DNA of 8,981 bases from JASFRS01 sp050114795 (GTDB lineage: Bacteria; Pseudomonadota; Alphaproteobacteria; Sphingomonadales; CAKZYD01), in contig JASFRS010000098.1 of assembly GCA_050114795.1 (NCBI GenBank), positions 1 through 8,981 of the forward strand, given 5' to 3'. Shown piece after piece: positions 1 through 6,735 of this stretch (positions are counted from its first letter, which is position 1; each line of letters begins with the position of its first letter). Position numbers and translations under genes: made by a program. The notes under the pieces were generated by a model. It saw only the letters and a list, made by a program, of their open reading frames with translations, was not told where the DNA came from and made no database searches.

Positions 1-600
1 TTGGCCATTACGCTCAATATTCAGGTGGATTTCTTCACCAGGCCGGACAAAAACATAACGCCCAATGTCTGAGAAAGCTTCCATCTTAACGCCGTCAATC
101 GTGATAATTTTGTCGCCAGGCTTAAGCCCTGCCCGCTCAGCAGGAGATGCTTCAACTACAGTCTCTACAATTGGGGGTGAGAAGCTATATCCCAAAGTAG
201 CAAAGAAAATTGCAAATATGATGATGGCGAAGAGATAATTGATAAGCGGACCCGCAGCCACAATCGCGGCGCGTTGATATAGGGGCTTGTAATGAAAAGC
301 GACTTGCTTTTCTTCCTCGCTCATGTGCGCTAACTTTCCGTCCGGATTGGAGGCAACGCCAGCATCCCCAAAAAATTTCACATATCCACCAAGCGGCAAC
401 ATGGCAATTTTCCAGCGCGTGCCATGCTTATCATTCCAGCCAAAAATTTCGCGTCCAAAGCCAATGGAGAAGCTTTCAACGCGCACTCCACAAAGGCGGG
501 CAACGAGGTAATGCCCCATTTCATGGACGAAAACCAGAACGGTAATTACTATCAGGAAAATGAAAGCCATATAGCCGAAGCTTGGCGTGGCAAATTCCAT
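1..600 (-). CDS. rseP: RseP/MmpA-type site-2 intramembrane zinc metalloprotease (5' part, cut by window edge)
   Basis: The first 200 residues of a membrane-embedded S2P-family protease (M50) are present; the 3' part lies beyond the left edge. Family members are usually about 370-450 residues, so roughly half is missing. Residues 9-33 form the first membrane helix and contain the zinc-binding HEMGH at 26-30. A segment LPLGGYVKFFGD (68-79), typical of the family, follows. The second membrane helix is about 111-138 and includes AAGPLIN. A PDZ domain starts near 143, with AGLKPGDKIITIDG at 157-170. The second catalytic motif (N-x-x-P-x-x-x-L-D-G type) would be off the window. In other bacteria this protein cleaves anti-sigma factors (RseP) or the polarity factor PodJ (Caulobacter MmpA); the substrate here is unknown. 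The ATG at 600 has an AAAGGA Shine-Dalgarno at 607-612, six bases upstream. It is the last gene seen in the pyrH operon, 28 bp after dxr. Confidence 0.96.
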   Translation of the reverse strand, partial: MEFATPSFGYMAFIFLIVITVLVFVHEMGHYLVARLCGVRVESFSIGFGREIFGWNDKHGTRWKIAMLPLGGYVKFFGDAGVASNPDGKLAHMSEEEKQVAFHYKPLYQRAAIVAAGPLINYLFAIIIFAIFFATLGYSFSPPIVETVVEASPAERAGLKPGDKIITIDGVKMEAFSDIGRYVFVRPGEEIHLNIERNGQ

Positions 601-628
601 TTTAAATCCTTTCAGCCTCTCGCGCCGC

Positions 629-1822
629 TTAAGCTTTTGCCTGCACAAGTTTCTCCGCGCAGAGCCTCGCTTCTCGATCCACATCATATACCGTATCAAG
701 GTTTAGAAGTGGTCTATTGGCAACTTGGCTCAAGGTTTCGCGGACAATTGTGACGATATCGAGGTAAGCTATATTTTTTTTCAAAAATGCGTCGACAGCT
801 ATCTCATTTGCGGCATTTAAAATAGCTGGAGCTGCTCCGCCAGCGTTTAGAGTATCTCTTGCGCACACTAAAGCGGGAAACCTCTCAAGATCGGGTTCTT
901 CGAAATTCAGGGTTTTTAATTCTGCGAAATTCAGTTTTGCAGAAGGTGTTGAAATTCGATCTGGCCAGCCAAGAGCATACCCAATCGGTGTGCGCATATC
1001 CGGTGTGCCCATTTGAGCGAGAACAGAACCGTCGATATATTCCACCATTGAATGGATGACAGATTGCGGGTGAACTACAATTTCAATCTGTTCACTTGAG
1101 ACAGGGAAGAGATGATAAGCCTCAATTAATTCCAGGCCTTTATTCATCATTGTTGCTGAATCGACAGAAATTTTAGCGCCCATAGACCAGTTAGGATGCG
1201 CCACAGCCTGTTCCGGTGTAATATCCGTCATGTCTTCTTTGGCCCAGGTCCTAAATGGTCCGCCGGAAGCGGTCAGGATGATACGGTTGACGCGCTCGGC
1301 TTGATCAAAATCGAAAACCTGGAATATAGCGTTATGCTCAGAATCCACTGGCAACATGGTCGCTTGAGCCGTTTCAAGCTCTTTGGTGAAAACCTCACCG
1401 GCACAGACAAGTGTTTCTTTATTAGCTAAACCAACGACATTGCCTTGGCGCACGGCCTCAAGCGTAGGTGCCAGACCCGCAGCGCCCATAATCGCTGCCA
1501 TGACCCAATCAGCTTCCATTGCGCCGGCTGCTATAACGGCGTCTCTGCCTCCGGCGACATCGATGCCCGTGCCTTTTAATCCCTGTTCCAACTCCGGTAA
1601 TAAATCTTCCCGACCGATAACAGCGTATTTGGGGCGCAAAGATTTCGCCTGTTCAATCAGCTTCGTAACATTGCTGTTCGCAGTTAAAGCAACTACGTCA
1701 TAAAGGTCAGATTCACGTTCCACTAAGTCAACGGTATTGCATCCAATGGATCCTGTTGAACCCAAAATGGTGACTCTACGCTTTTGACTTTGAGGCTCTG
1801 TTTTTAAAGCTTCTACAGTCAT
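629..1822 (-). CDS. dxr: 1-deoxy-D-xylulose 5-phosphate reductoisomerase
   Basis: This cytoplasmic enzyme converts 1-deoxy-D-xylulose 5-phosphate to 2-C-methyl-D-erythritol 4-phosphate with NADPH, the committed step of the non-mevalonate isoprenoid pathway and the target of fosmidomycin. The 397-residue protein is full length for the family. An N-terminal Rossmann fold carries GSTGSIG at 21-27, and NKETLV lies at 134-139. The metal ligands are D160 and E162 in LPVDSEHNAIFQ and E231 in NKGLELIEA. The flexible active-site loop HPNWSMG is at 209-215 and the substrate-binding SVDSATMMNKG at 219-229. HPQSVIHSMVEY (251-262) and the C-terminal helical domain follow. The ATG at 1822 overlaps the cdsA stop by four bases (ATGA). 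It has a GGAG at 1830-1833 with seven-base spacing, so it is translationally coupled but also has its own ribosome site. The product feeds IPP to UppS, encoded two genes upstream. Confidence 0.98.
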   Translation of the reverse strand: MTVEALKTEPQSQKRRVTILGSTGSIGCNTVDLVERESDLYDVVALTANSNVTKLIEQAKSLRPKYAVIGREDLLPELEQGLKGTGIDVAGGRDAVIAAGAMEADWVMAAIMGAAGLAPTLEAVRQGNVVGLANKETLVCAGEVFTKELETAQATMLPVDSEHNAIFQVFDFDQAERVNRIILTASGGPFRTWAKEDMTDITPEQAVAHPNWSMGAKISVDSATMMNKGLELIEAYHLFPVSSEQIEIVVHPQSVIHSMVEYIDGSVLAQMGTPDMRTPIGYALGWPDRISTPSAKLNFAELKTLNFEEPDLERFPALVCARDTLNAGGAAPAILNAANEIAVDAFLKKNIAYLDIVTIVRETLSQVANRPLLNLDTVYDVDREARLCAEKLVQAKA

Positions 1823-2640
1823 AGCCGATCTCCGATGAGGGCGATGGCACCACCCTCCTGAATTATCATTGCGGCCGCGACGACCGGGGCTGTTACAAGT
1901 AGGCCGTCAAGGCGGTCAAAGAGTCCGCCGTGACCGGGAATCAATTGCCCTGAATCCTTGACATTAAAGTCCCGTTTTACGGCGGATTCAAGAGCATCTC
2001 CAAATTGCGAAAGCATTGACACTGCGACACTCGAGATAATCAAGCCCGTCAAAGAGCCGCTCAACGCAAATATATTATGCATGGTAATAGCAACTACCGC
2101 CCCACCCAAAAGACCTCCTAGGGCGCCTGACCAAGTCTTTTTGGGGCTAATCGTGGGCAGAAATTTTGGCCCCCCAACAGCTCTTCCAACAAAATATGCA
2201 AAACTGTCAGTCGCCCAAATTGTGAGTAGCAACCATAGTGTTGTGATATAGCCCATAGGATCCGGGAGATTTCGGATCCAATAGAGAGCAAGAACCGGTA
2301 CGCCAATATAAGCAAGCCCGAAACCAAATCTTTTCACAGCGCTATGCCCTGTCACTAGTCCTAAAAACACCAGAACAATAGCTAAAGTCAAAAGGGTGAT
2401 GGAGGGGCGTTCAATTCCATAAAAACGAGCGTCCGCCAAGGCGGAAAGAACGGCAATCGCAGTTACTGTACTTAAGATGGTCTTTTGAGGTAATTGAACC
2501 AAAGTAGCCCATTCAAAGGACATTCCAATTGCCGCGGCAGCGATAAGCGTTAGCCAAAACCACCCACCAAAATAAAGTGCAGCTAGAGCAACGGAGCCAA
2601 GTAAGGCAGCAGATATAATTCGCAGAGTAAGATTTGACAT
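1819..2640 (-). CDS. cdsA: Phosphatidate cytidylyltransferase (CDP-diglyceride synthase)
   Basis: This integral inner-membrane enzyme makes CDP-diacylglycerol from phosphatidic acid and CTP, the branch point for all bacterial phospholipids. The 273-residue protein is of usual length and mostly hydrophobic, with about eight predicted membrane segments judged by eye. The diagnostic CDP-diglyceride synthase signature lies at 219-245: S-A-V-K-R-D, then KDSGQLIPGHGGLFDRLD. A second family motif, SPKKTWSGALGG, follows the conserved ATDSFAYFVGR segment in the middle of the chain. The ATG at 2640 is three bases after the uppS stop. No convincing Shine-Dalgarno precedes it, so translation probably depends on ribosomes arriving from uppS. 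Its stop overlaps dxr by four bases. Confidence 0.98.
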   Translation of the reverse strand: MSNLTLRIISAALLGSVALAALYFGGWFWLTLIAAAAIGMSFEWATLVQLPQKTILSTVTAIAVLSALADARFYGIERPSITLLTLAIVLVFLGLVTGHSAVKRFGFGLAYIGVPVLALYWIRNLPDPMGYITTLWLLLTIWATDSFAYFVGRAVGGPKFLPTISPKKTWSGALGGLLGGAVVAITMHNIFALSGSLTGLIISSVAVSMLSQFGDALESAVKRDFNVKDSGQLIPGHGGLFDRLDGLLVTAPVVAAAMIIQEGGAIALIGDRL

Positions 2641-2643
2641 AAT

Positions 2644-3378
2644 TTATGGGCGAGCGCCGAAACGGCGGTCCCTTTGTTGATATTCTTCAATGGCAACTTC
2701 CAGAGCGGCTTGGTTGAAATCTGGCCAAAGGACGTCTGTAAAAAGCAATTCCGCATAAGCGGCCTGCCATAGCAAGAAGTTCGAAAGTCGTTGCTCTCCA
2801 CTTGTGCGAATTATGACATCTGGATCTGGAATATCTTTTGTTTCAAGTCGCTCTGAAAAGCTGTTTTCGTCCAAGTCATCAATGCTGACTTTGGACTCAA
2901 CGACATCTCGGGCAAATGCTTTTGCTGCTGACATGATTTCAGCGCGTGCACCATAATTCAGAGCAATAATCAGGTTCAACCCTGTGTTTTCGGAGGTCTC
3001 TTTTTCGGCGTTAGAAATCATGTCTTTGATATCTGATGCCAAGGCTGCTCGCTCCCCAATAAATCGGATGCGTACATTATTCTTATGAAGATCCTTGAGT
3101 TCTTGGCGTAAATAAATACGCAATAAGCCCATCAGATCATCAACCTCATCTGCGGGACGCTTCCAATTCTCGGACGAAAAGGCATATAGGGTAAGATATT
3201 CGATGCCTAAGTTTGCGCAGGCTTTAACTGTGGCACGCACCGCATCTGCGCCTTTGCGATGACCGACAACCCGCGGCAACATTCGTTTTTTTGCCCACCT
3301 CCCATTGCCGTCCATAATGATTGCGACATGAACAGGCATTGGTTGGTTTTTGGTTTCAGGCACTGGACTTACACCCAT
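2644..3378 (-). CDS. uppS: Isoprenyl transferase (undecaprenyl diphosphate synthase)
   Basis: This cytoplasmic cis-prenyltransferase condenses IPP onto farnesyl diphosphate to give the C55 lipid carrier for peptidoglycan and other surface polymers. The 244-residue protein shows the conserved core HVAIIMDGNGRWA at 17-29, with catalytic Asp D23 binding Mg2+ and the diphosphate. YAFSSENWKRP follows, and the C-terminal family signature spans 185-211: DPDVIIRTSGEQRLSNFLLW, then QAAYAEL. Start choice: the reading frame can also open at a TTG at 3381, immediately upstream. The ATG at 3378 is preferred because it forms a TGATG one-base overlap with the frr stop. The Shine-Dalgarno is weak, fitting termination-reinitiation. 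A third candidate ATG lies 13 codons downstream, still before the conserved core. Product length (C55) is inferred from the family and the essential-gene context. Confidence 0.97.
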   Translation of the reverse strand: MGVSPVPETKNQPMPVHVAIIMDGNGRWAKKRMLPRVVGHRKGADAVRATVKACANLGIEYLTLYAFSSENWKRPADEVDDLMGLLRIYLRQELKDLHKNNVRIRFIGERAALASDIKDMISNAEKETSENTGLNLIIALNYGARAEIMSAAKAFARDVVESKVSIDDLDENSFSERLETKDIPDPDVIIRTSGEQRLSNFLLWQAAYAELLFTDVLWPDFNQAALEVAIEEYQQRDRRFGARP

Positions 3379-3938
3379 CAAACTTGCATAATCTCAGCGT
3401 CTTTAGTTGCCAGAGTTTTGTCGACTTCACCGATATACTGGTCAGTCAGTTTTTGAACATCATCAGCAGAGTCCTTATGTTCGTCCTGACTGATATCACC
3501 ATCCTTTTCCATCTTCTTCAGGCTTTCCATGCCGTCTCTGCGGATATTGCGAATGGCGATACGGCTTTGCTCTGCATATTTATGTGCAACTCTGGTCAAT
3601 TCCGTGCGTCGTTCTTCATTGAGCTCGGGGATTGGAATGCGAATGACTTGCCCCTCTCCCACCGGATTCAAGCCAAGGCCTGCGTTACGAATAGCTTTTT
3701 CAACAGCGCCGGCATTGTTTTTGTCCCAAACCTGAACGCTAATCATTCGCGCTTCAGGGATGCTCACTGTTGCGACCTGATTTAAAGGCATAAGAGCGCC
3801 ATAAACTTCCACCTGTACCGGGTCCAACAGACCGGTAGAAGCGCGTCCTGTGCGCAGGCCTGTGAACTCGTGCCGTAACGCTTCAATTGCGCCTTTCATC
3901 CGACGTTCCAAATCCCCTATGGAAAATTCGCTCGACAT
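3378..3938 (-). CDS. frr: Ribosome recycling factor
   Basis: With EF-G, this protein splits the post-termination 70S ribosome into subunits after peptide release. Its 186 residues match the usual 185. Domain I is a three-helix bundle (about 1-30 and 105-186), recognisable from ALRHEFTGLRTGRAS at 20-34 and from the helix with RIAIRNIRRDG at 126-136. Domain II is the beta-rich insert in between, including PLNQVATVSIPEARM (51-65) and the stretch ending in VIRIPIPELNEERR. The ATG at 3938 follows the pyrH stop by three bases. A GAGGG at 3946-3950, inside the last codons of pyrH, sits seven bases upstream as Shine-Dalgarno. The stop overlaps the uppS ATG by one base. The pairing with pyrH directly upstream is conserved across bacteria. 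Confidence 0.98.
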   Translation of the reverse strand: MSSEFSIGDLERRMKGAIEALRHEFTGLRTGRASTGLLDPVQVEVYGALMPLNQVATVSIPEARMISVQVWDKNNAGAVEKAIRNAGLGLNPVGEGQVIRIPIPELNEERRTELTRVAHKYAEQSRIAIRNIRRDGMESLKKMEKDGDISQDEHKDSADDVQKLTDQYIGEVDKTLATKDAEIMQV

Positions 3939-3941
3939 TTT

Positions 3942-4664
3942 TTAGCCCTCATTTCTGATGGTTGTGGCACGCCCTGCGCCTTTTAGCACGCGTCCCAATT
4001 CACCGGACTCATTAATATTAAATACAAGGATTGGTATATTATTATCCCTGCACAAGGATACAGCAGACGCATCCAAAACACGAAGATCTTCCGCCAAGAC
4101 TTTGGTGAAACTTAGACTTTCAAACCTTTCGGCGTCAGGATTTGTTTTTGGGTCAGCCGAATAAACGCCATCGACCTGTGTGCCTTTAAGCAAGGCGTTA
4201 CAGCCCATTTCTGCGGCTCTTAAAGCTGCAGCCGTATCCGTTGTAAAAAATGGATTGCCGGTCCCGGCTGCAAATATAACAACCCTACCTTTTTCCATAT
4301 GGCGGATAGCCCGCCTACGGATATAGGGTTCCGAGATGCTGGACATCGGGATAGCAGATTGCACGCGGGTGGGAACGCTTTGGGTCTCAAGTGCATTCTG
4401 GATGGCTAGGGCGTTCATGACTGTTGCCAACATGCCCATATAATCGGCAGATGCACGGTCAAAACCTTTTGCAGCACCCGCTAGTCCGCGGAAAATATTG
4501 CCACCACCGACAACAACGCAGATTTCAAAACCGCCTTCTCGGGCTAACCTAATTTCGCCTGCAACCCGTTCAACCGTTTGCGGATCAATGCCGAATTCTG
4601 ACGAACCCATAAGAGCTTCGCCGGAAAGTTTCAGAAGAACACGTTGGTACCGACCTTGGCTCAT
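3942..4664 (-). CDS. pyrH: Uridylate kinase (UMP kinase)
   Basis: This hexameric bacterial UMP kinase of the amino-acid kinase fold phosphorylates UMP to UDP using ATP, and is typically activated by GTP and inhibited by UTP. In the 240-residue chain, LLKLSGEALMG (10-20) gives the N-terminal phosphate-binding Lys12. GGGNIFRG (53-60) and DYMGMLATVMNALA (74-87) form the UMP site, with D74. TGNPFFTTDTAA (135-146) carries D143, and DGVYSADPKTNPDAERF (165-181) forms the nucleotide region. Start choice: the frame opens further upstream at an ATG at 4685, adding seven residues (MNLTGGN), but no Shine-Dalgarno precedes that codon. The ATG at 4664 has AGGGGG at 4669-4674, and its N-terminus (MSQGRYQRVLLKLSGEAL) matches the family. 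It is the first gene of the second transcription unit, after the tsf terminator. Confidence 0.97.
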   Translation of the reverse strand: MSQGRYQRVLLKLSGEALMGSSEFGIDPQTVERVAGEIRLAREGGFEICVVVGGGNIFRGLAGAAKGFDRASADYMGMLATVMNALAIQNALETQSVPTRVQSAIPMSSISEPYIRRRAIRHMEKGRVVIFAAGTGNPFFTTDTAAALRAAEMGCNALLKGTQVDGVYSADPKTNPDAERFESLSFTKVLAEDLRVLDASAVSLCRDNNIPILVFNINESGELGRVLKGAGRATTIRNEG

Positions 4665-4668
4665 ATTT

Positions 4669-4674
4669 CCCCCT
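4669..4674 (-). promoter_or_regulatory. Shine-Dalgarno deciding the pyrH start
   Basis: The minus strand reads AGGGGG, then AAAT, then the ATG at 4664. The spacing of four bases to the last G (seven from the AGG core) is workable. The alternative upstream ATG at 4685 has only A/C-rich sequence before it. This supports the shorter PyrH. Confidence 0.65.
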
Positions 4675-4702
4675 GTGAGGTTCATTCATTTTTGGCCCAC
4701 CG

Positions 4703-4731
4703 GTTATATGTCCGGCTTGAATTCCGGGCAG
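4703..4731 (-). promoter_or_regulatory. Candidate promoter of the pyrH-frr-uppS-cdsA-dxr-rseP operon
   Basis: On the minus strand TATAAC (4703-4708) matches the sigma-70 -10 consensus at five of six bases. Seventeen bases upstream the -35 position reads CTGCCC (4726-4731), a poor match. The placement is sensible: it lies downstream of the tsf terminator and would give a 5' leader of about 30-35 bases before the pyrH ATG. The weak -35 leaves this tentative. The rest of the 4665-4784 gap shows nothing stronger. Confidence 0.3.
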
Positions 4732-4784
4732 CTTAACGTGCAGAGATCAACTATGCCACTGCTATTCGATGCGGCCCGAATTTG

Positions 4785-4820
4785 GACACAAAAAGGGCAG
4801 CACCTACTGAGGTGCTGCCC
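4785..4820 (-). terminator. Rho-independent terminator after tsf
   Basis: A perfect 11-bp stem (GGGCAGCACCT pairing with AGGTGCTGCCC, 4795-4820) with a four-base loop is followed on the minus strand by five T residues (4790-4794) and a GTG. It begins eight bases past the tsf stop codon. Read on the plus strand, the same hairpin is followed by TGATTTTATT, a poorer tail, and no plus-strand gene needs it. It separates the rpsB-tsf unit from the pyrH operon, at least partly. Confidence 0.9.
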
Positions 4821-4828
4821 TGATTTTA

Positions 4829-5755
4829 TTAAGCGCCTACCGCAGCAGCAACTTCAGCGGCAAAATCGCTTTCTTCTTTTTCAATGCCTTCACCCAAGGC
4901 ATAGCGGACAAAGCCGGCAAGTTTAATTTCTGCGCCAGCAGATTTGCCTTCTTGTTCCAGCCATTTACGAATTTGGGTTTCGCCATCAATCACTGAAGTC
5001 TGTTCCAAAAGAACAACTTCTTTGAAATATTTGCGCATCCGCCCTTCAATCATTTTCTCGATGATTTCCATGGGCTTACCGGATTCTTTAGCTTGTTCGA
5101 TTTGAACGGCGCGTTCACGCTCAACCAGTGCCTGATCCAAATCATCAACGTCCAAAGATTGCGGCGCAGCAGCAGCAATATGCATGGCAAGTTGCTTTGC
5201 CAAAGGTGCTAAAACGTCTTCACTAGCTTCTGATTCCAAAGCAACCAAAACACCGATTTTGCCAAGACCATCAGCCGCAGCGTTATGCACATAGCTGGAA
5301 ACAAGACCGGAGCCCACGCTTAAAGAGGTCATGCGGCGAAGAGACATATTTTCGCCGATGGTCGCAATCAAATGAGTAAGTTGTTCAGAAACATTACGGC
5401 TTTCACCGGGATAACCTGTACCTAACACAGTGTCTTGATCGCCATCATTCGCCAAGGCTAATTCAGCAATAGTTTTGACAAAACCCTGGAATTCTGGGTT
5501 GCGGGCTACAAAGTCGGTTTCTGCGTTTACTTCGACAACAGCACCGCTTGTTCCGGCTGTTGTAACACCGATTAAGCCATCCGCAGCCGTACGACCGGAT
5601 TTCTTTTGAGCGGCAGCAAGGCCTTTTGTCCGCAGCCAATCAACAGCAGCTTCCATATCACCGTTGTTTTCGACCAGGGCTTTTTTGCAATCCATCATGC
5701 CTGCGCCGGTTTTTTCGCGCAGTTGCTTGACTAATGCAGCTGTAATTTCAGCCAT
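4829..5755 (-). CDS. tsf: Translation elongation factor Ts (EF-Ts)
   Basis: EF-Ts is the guanine nucleotide exchange factor that reloads EF-Tu with GTP during elongation. The 308-residue protein has the normal bacterial architecture. A UBA-like N-terminal domain contains the first EF-Ts signature LREKTGAGMMDCKKAL at 12-27. The core follows, with the second signature EVNAETDFVARN at 75-86; its TDFV at 80-83 is the EF-Tu-contacting motif. Two further core subdomains and a coiled-coil region around 205-260 complete the protein, which ends in an alanine-rich tail. Start choice: the frame also opens at an ATG at 5767, adding MEHE. The ATG at 5755 is preferred because a GGAG at 5762-5765 sits exactly six bases upstream and the protein then begins MAEITAALVKQLREKTG, typical of the family. 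It is co-transcribed with rpsB and followed by a strong terminator. Confidence 0.98.
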   Translation of the reverse strand: MAEITAALVKQLREKTGAGMMDCKKALVENNGDMEAAVDWLRTKGLAAAQKKSGRTAADGLIGVTTAGTSGAVVEVNAETDFVARNPEFQGFVKTIAELALANDGDQDTVLGTGYPGESRNVSEQLTHLIATIGENMSLRRMTSLSVGSGLVSSYVHNAAADGLGKIGVLVALESEASEDVLAPLAKQLAMHIAAAAPQSLDVDDLDQALVERERAVQIEQAKESGKPMEIIEKMIEGRMRKYFKEVVLLEQTSVIDGETQIRKWLEQEGKSAGAEIKLAGFVRYALGEGIEKEESDFAAEVAAAVGA

Positions 5756-5761
5756 TTCGTG

Positions 5762-5765
5762 CTCC
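5762..5765 (-). promoter_or_regulatory. Shine-Dalgarno deciding the tsf start
   Basis: GGAG on the minus strand lies six bases before the ATG at 5755. It overlaps the alternative ATG at 5767 (the two share ATGGAG), so a ribosome bound here would start at 5755, not at the upstream codon. Confidence 0.75.
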
Positions 5766-5794
5766 ATTCATTAGGGCAAAATACGATTTAAAGA

Positions 5795-5816
5795 TGCCGC
5801 CTTTCAGCAAGCGACA
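5795..5816 (-). other. Weak hairpin in the rpsB-tsf spacer
   Basis: On the minus strand TGTCGC pairs with GCGGCA (six pairs including one T-G) around a ten-base loop. It is followed by TCTTTAAATC rather than a real T tract. In E. coli rpsB and tsf are co-transcribed, and a hairpin here could reduce read-through or protect the 3' end of the rpsB message. The structure is short and could be chance; the rest of the 80-bp spacer shows only the tsf ribosome site. Confidence 0.25.
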
Positions 5817-5835
5817 CCTTTATATGAATAAAGAA

Positions 5836-6630
5836 TTACGCTTCTGCGGTAGCTTCTTTTGCTGGAGCTTCTGCCGGAGTTTCAGAAGGAACTTCTTCCG
5901 CAGCCGGTGTCTCAAGAGCGCCAGTGTCTACGCCGCGTTTTGACATTTCTTCTTGCAGACCATCAAGGATCGCATCGGCAAAAGCGTCAGCATAAAGCTT
6001 GATTGCGCGGGATGCGTCATCGTTCCCTGGGATTGGGAAAGCAATGCCATCAGGATTACAGTTAGTATCCAAGACTGCAACAACCGGAATACCGAGGTTA
6101 TTTGCTTCCTGGATAGCAATAGTTTCTTTGTTGGTGTCGATAACGACCATTACATCAGGTACACCGCCCATATCGCGGATGCCGCCCAGGGATTGTTCCA
6201 GTTTGTCGCGCTGACGGGTCAATGTCAGAATTTCTTTTTTAGTCAGACCTTTTGTGTCGCCACCCAAACGCTCATCAAGCTCTTTCAAACGCTTGATGGA
6301 CTGTGAAATGGTGCGCCAGTTGGTCATCATCCCACCCAACCAACGGTGGTTGACATAATACTGACCCGAACGCTTCGCAGCATCAGCGATAGCACCCTGC
6401 GCCTGACGTTTAGTTCCAACAAATAATACACGACCGCCACCACTTGCGACGTCACGGACGAATTGCATAGCGCGCGCCAAATGAGGCACGGTTTGGGACA
6501 GATCAATGATGTGTACTTTGTTTTTTTCGCCGAAGATATAGGGGGCCATCTTCGGGTTCCAACGATGGGTCTGGTGACCAAAGTGAACGCCTGCTTCCAA
6601 TAGCTGACGCATAGATACGGCTGTTGCCAT
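5836..6630 (-). CDS. rpsB: 30S ribosomal protein S2
   Basis: S2 is a small-subunit protein assembled late, near the head-body junction, and needed for S1 binding. The 264-residue product carries the first S2 signature near its N-terminus (RQLLEAGVHFGHQTHRWNPK, 8-27). YIFGEKNKVHIIDLSQT (31-47), VGTKRQAQ (71-78), the HRWLGGMMTNWRT segment (95-107) and PDVMVVIDTNKE with IPVVAVLDTNCNPD (181-194) follow. Residues from about 233 form a low-complexity tail rich in Ala, Glu, Pro and Thr, as in many alphaproteobacterial S2 proteins. Start choice: the frame remains open for another 45 codons upstream (to 6765). The ATG at 6630 has AAAGGA at 6638-6643 with seven-base spacing, and the family N-terminus starts here. 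The extra upstream codons are leader, not protein. It is the first gene of the rpsB-tsf unit. Confidence 0.98.
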   Translation of the reverse strand: MATAVSMRQLLEAGVHFGHQTHRWNPKMAPYIFGEKNKVHIIDLSQTVPHLARAMQFVRDVASGGGRVLFVGTKRQAQGAIADAAKRSGQYYVNHRWLGGMMTNWRTISQSIKRLKELDERLGGDTKGLTKKEILTLTRQRDKLEQSLGGIRDMGGVPDVMVVIDTNKETIAIQEANNLGIPVVAVLDTNCNPDGIAFPIPGNDDASRAIKLYADAFADAILDGLQEEMSKRGVDTGALETPAAEEVPSETPAEAPAKEATAEA

Positions 6631-6637
6631 CTCTTTT

Positions 6638-6643
6638 TCCTTT
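6638..6643 (-). promoter_or_regulatory. Shine-Dalgarno of rpsB
   Basis: AAAGGA on the minus strand, seven bases before the ATG at 6630. It fixes the S2 start and argues against the in-frame upstream ATGs at 6699 and 6765. A second purine-rich block, GGAGGA, lies about 20 bases further upstream, too far to serve this start. Confidence 0.75.
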
Positions 6644-6705
6644 CCGGTTAATCCTCCGCGAAGCTTGAGCCACTTTCGTGACACCGGAGCCAGGCCCATC
6701 CTGGC
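6644..6705 (-). promoter_or_regulatory. Possibly structured leader of rpsB
   Basis: Between the candidate promoters and the ribosome site the minus strand can fold into two small hairpins. One is GCCAGG/CCTGGC with a five-base loop (6689-6705). The other is GTCAC/GTGGC closed by a GAAA tetraloop (6669-6682, five pairs with one U-G), enclosed by CTCCG and CGGAG. Ribosomal protein operons are often autoregulated through such leaders, and S2 is known to repress rpsB-tsf in E. coli. Nothing here proves that S2 binds, and if transcription starts near 6699 the first hairpin would not be fully transcribed. Confidence 0.35.
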
Positions 6706-6732
6706 CTTATATGGCTTCGCGTGTGAAGTCGA
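6706..6732 (-). promoter_or_regulatory. Candidate rpsB promoter (proximal)
   Basis: The minus strand has TATAAG (6706-6711), five of six against the -10 consensus. Upstream at a short 15-base spacing is TCGACT (6727-6732), four of six against TTGACA. Transcription would begin near 6699, about 70 bases before the S2 start. An alternative pair 31 bases upstream is TTGCAA (6760-6765) and TAATCG (6737-6742), spaced 17 bases apart; its -10 is poorer. A promoter somewhere in this gap is likely because rpsB-tsf is highly expressed, but which pair is used cannot be decided by eye. Confidence 0.4.
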
Positions 6733-6735
6733 CGC

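Noticed and set aside
424..753. Plus-strand open frame of 109 codons across the rseP-dxr junction
   Set aside because: It lies opposite the RseP zinc motif and the dxr 3' end, and encodes nothing recognisable.
901..934. Direct repeat CGAAATTCAG (901-910 and 925-934) inside dxr
   Set aside because: It is eight codons apart in frame, encoding two LNF-E stretches. The spaced L-x-F pattern is normal for Dxr (E. coli has LDF then LTF), so it reflects the protein rather than a DNA element.
3321..3785. Plus-strand open frame of 154 codons across frr and uppS
   Set aside because: It is antisense to two certain genes, has no recognisable domain, and codon use fits a shadow of the minus-strand genes.
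4795..4830. Bidirectional terminator
   Set aside because: The plus-strand tail TGATTTTATT is interrupted and no plus-strand gene ends here, so only the minus-strand role is supported.
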